A DNA stretch of 7,827 nucleotides, taken from Candidatus Planktophila limnetica (GTDB lineage: Bacteria; Actinomycetota; Actinomycetes; Nanopelagicales; Nanopelagicaceae). The DNA lies in contig JAPOHK010000038.1 of assembly GCA_029979485.1 (NCBI GenBank), forward strand, positions 1 through 7,827, written 5' to 3'. The notes under the pieces are model-generated. The model was given only the letters and a program-made list of their open reading frames with translations, was not told the DNA's origin and did not search any database. Shown piece by piece: positions 6,260 to 7,827 of this stretch; positions within the stretch are counted from its first letter, which is position 1; every line of letters begins with the position of its first letter. Made by a program: the position numbers and the translations under genes.

Positions 6260-7827
6260 GAGCCGCCACCTCCATTACATATTGATCTACAGGCAAACCT
6301 TCACGATTAGCTTTTTCGATTGCTCCAAGCACTCTCGCATAATCACGTGGCATGACTAGGGAAATGCGCGCTACAGCCTTATCCCAATCTGCCAAGAGTT
6401 CGTGTGCAACCGTAGAGCCTGTTTCAACTTCAAATGATGAAATCAAAGTGCGAAGAATCTCTCTTTGATCGTTTGGCACTGCAATGACGTCCACCATTTC
6501 TTGATTGACATTGGCTTCTCCAAGATCGAGAACGAATGCTCGTCCCCCTGACATACCCGCTGCAAAATTTCTTCCAGTGCGACCGAGTACAACAACCGTG
6601 CCGCCCGTCATGTACTCACAACCGTGATCGCCGACGCCTTCAACGATTGCTGTTGCACCTGAGTTTCTGACGCAGAATCTTTCACCGACCATTCCGCGTA
6701 TAAAAATCTCACCAGAAGTTGCGCCATAACCAATTACGTTTCCAGCAATTACATTTTCGTGAGATGGGAATTGTGCTTTCTCATCGGGACGAACGATGAC
6801 TCGTCCTCCTGAAATGCCTTTGGCGACATAATCATTGGCATCGCCATAGAGACGAAGAGTAAGTCCGCGCGGGATGAAGGCACCGAGGGATTGCCCAGAT
6901 GAACCGTGAAGGGTTACATCGATTGTGTTTGGCTCCAATCCATCTGCGCCAAATGCACGGGTAATTTCTGATCCCAACATAGTTCCAACTGTTCGATTGA
7001 CGTTGCGCACTGGCAAATCAATTCGAACTGGATCTTTTTTCTTCAGTGCTGCGACGGATAATTCAATAAGTTTGTTGTCGAGTGCATTGACTAAGCCATG
7101 ATCTTGTGTCGTAGTTTGATGAAGGGAACTGTCAACATCAGGTCGCATCAATAATGGAGCAAGGTTTAAACCATGCGCCTTCCAATAATTAACGGCCTCA
7201 CGTGTGTCCAAATACTCAACGTGACCAATCGCTTCTTGGAGCGTTCTAAAGCCAAGTTGGGCTAATAACTCGCGAACTTCTTCGGCGATATATTCAAAGA
7301 ATGTTTCGACAAATTCTGGTTTACCAGTAAATTTCTTGCGCAACTCTGGATTTTGAGTCGCAACTCCCACTGGGCAAGTATCAAGATGGCACACACGCAT
7401 CATCACGCAACCAGAGACAACAAGAGGCGCGGTTGCAAAACCAAACTCTTCTGCACCCAAAAGTGCTGCGATAACTACATCTCTGCCTGTCTTAAGTTGG
7501 CCATCAGCTTGAACTACGATTCGATCGCGTAATCCATTTAGCAGTAGCGTCTGTTGTGTTTCCGCTAATCCCAATTCCCATGGTGCACCTGCATGTTTAA
7601 GAGATGTCAGAGGCGATGCGCCGGTTCCCCCATCATGACCAGAAATTAGAACAACATCAGCGTGCGCTTTGCTCACTCCCGCTGCAACGGTTCCGACGCC
7701 AACTTCTGCCACCAACTTCACGTGAATGCGTGCCTTGTTATTGGCATTCTTAAGGTCGTGAATGAGCTGCGCTAGATCTTCAATAGAGTAAATGTCGTGG
7801 TGAGGTGTCGGCGATATCAAGCCAACA
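6252..7827 (-). CDS. gltB: Glutamate synthase large subunit, GltB (partial, N-terminus outside window)
   Basis: The C-terminal 525 residues or so of the roughly 1500-residue alpha subunit; the frame is open at the right edge and begins in the conserved segment [18 protein letters not shown], so the residues before it lie outside. Visible parts in order: the end of the FMN-binding barrel that makes glutamate, with [21 protein letters not shown]; the cysteines of the 3Fe-4S cluster in [16 protein letters not shown] (codons at 7409-7407, 7391-7389 and 7376-7374); and the C-terminal beta-helix domain with glycine repeats such as [21 protein letters not shown] and GMSGGRAFV. The glutaminase and central domains are not in the window. 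The amidotransferase partner is gltD, whose TTG start overlaps the gltB TGA (6254-6252). Ammonia assimilation would also need glutamine synthetase from elsewhere. No frameshift or missing key residue is seen. Confidence 0.97.
   Translation of the reverse strand, partial: VGLISPTPHHDIYSIEDLAQLIHDLKNANNKARIHVKLVAEVGVGTVAAGVSKAHADVVLISGHDGGTGASPLTSLKHAGAPWELGLAETQQTLLLNGLRDRIVVQADGQLKTGRDVVIAALLGAEEFGFATAPLVVSGCVMMRVCHLDTCPVGVATQNPELRKKFTGKPEFVETFFEYIAEEVRELLAQLGFRTLQEAIGHVEYLDTREAVNYWKAHGLNLAPLLMRPDVDSSLHQTTTQDHGLVNALDNKLIELSVAALKKKDPVRIDLPVRNVNRTVGTMLGSEITRAFGADGLEPNTIDVTLHGSSGQSLGAFIPRGLTLRLYGDANDYVAKGISGGRVIVRPDEKAQFPSHENVIAGNVIGYGATSGEIFIRGMVGERFCVRNSGATAIVEGVGDHGCEYMTGGTVVVLGRTGRNFAAGMSGGRAFVLDLGEANVNQEMVDVIAVPNDQREILRTLISSFEVETGSTVAHELLADWDKAVARISLVMPRDYARVLGAIEKANREGLPVDQYVMEVAALG

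Noticed and set aside
7818..7827. A possible TTG start for the right-edge gene at 7820
   Set aside because: The frame remains open to the edge and the residues before it (VGL) continue the conserved GltB sequence. It is the middle of gltB, not a start.

Overview
The window reads as chromosomal DNA of an actinobacterium with a compact genome and unusually moderate GC (clearly below the high GC of Streptomyces or Mycobacterium, judged by eye and not computed). A response regulator with a C-terminal ANTAR domain, of the PdtaR type, next to pyruvate kinase, together with the sequence style of GltD (it begins MADPKGFL), points to Actinomycetota. The small gaps and AT-leaning codons suggest a streamlined aquatic lineage such as the freshwater Nanopelagicales (acI). 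That placement is inference. Every gene lies on the minus strand, so transcription runs from the right edge to the left edge.

Right part (7827 to 4802): the C-terminal third of gltB (glutamate synthase large subunit, cut by the window edge) overlaps gltD (small subunit) by 8 nt. Together they make glutamate from glutamine and 2-oxoglutarate. Thirteen bases later comes pyk, a complete pyruvate kinase with K+-independent signature residues (4788 to 3349).

Centre (3297 to 2642): a tRNA gene with anticodon CAA (leucine), whose structure has a short, class I-like variable region, ends one base before the ATG of an ANTAR response regulator. This tRNA-to-start-codon junction is the most unusual feature of the window.

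Left part (2641 to 1): a 120-bp leader with stem-loops and a candidate promoter precedes a branched-chain amino acid ABC transporter cluster. It holds a secreted substrate-binding protein (livK-like), a long perfect hairpin with a GNRA-type loop, then the permeases livH and livM; livM runs off the left edge. The ATPase genes livG and livF presumably lie beyond it.

Most of the window is nitrogen and carbon core metabolism: ammonia assimilation, the last step of glycolysis, amino-acid uptake and a regulator that may act on RNA. I found no mobile element, CRISPR array, phage gene, toxin-antitoxin pair or defence system, and no strong case for a wholly new system. The points worth following are the tRNA and regulator junction, the odd tRNA architecture, and the RNA structures around livK.
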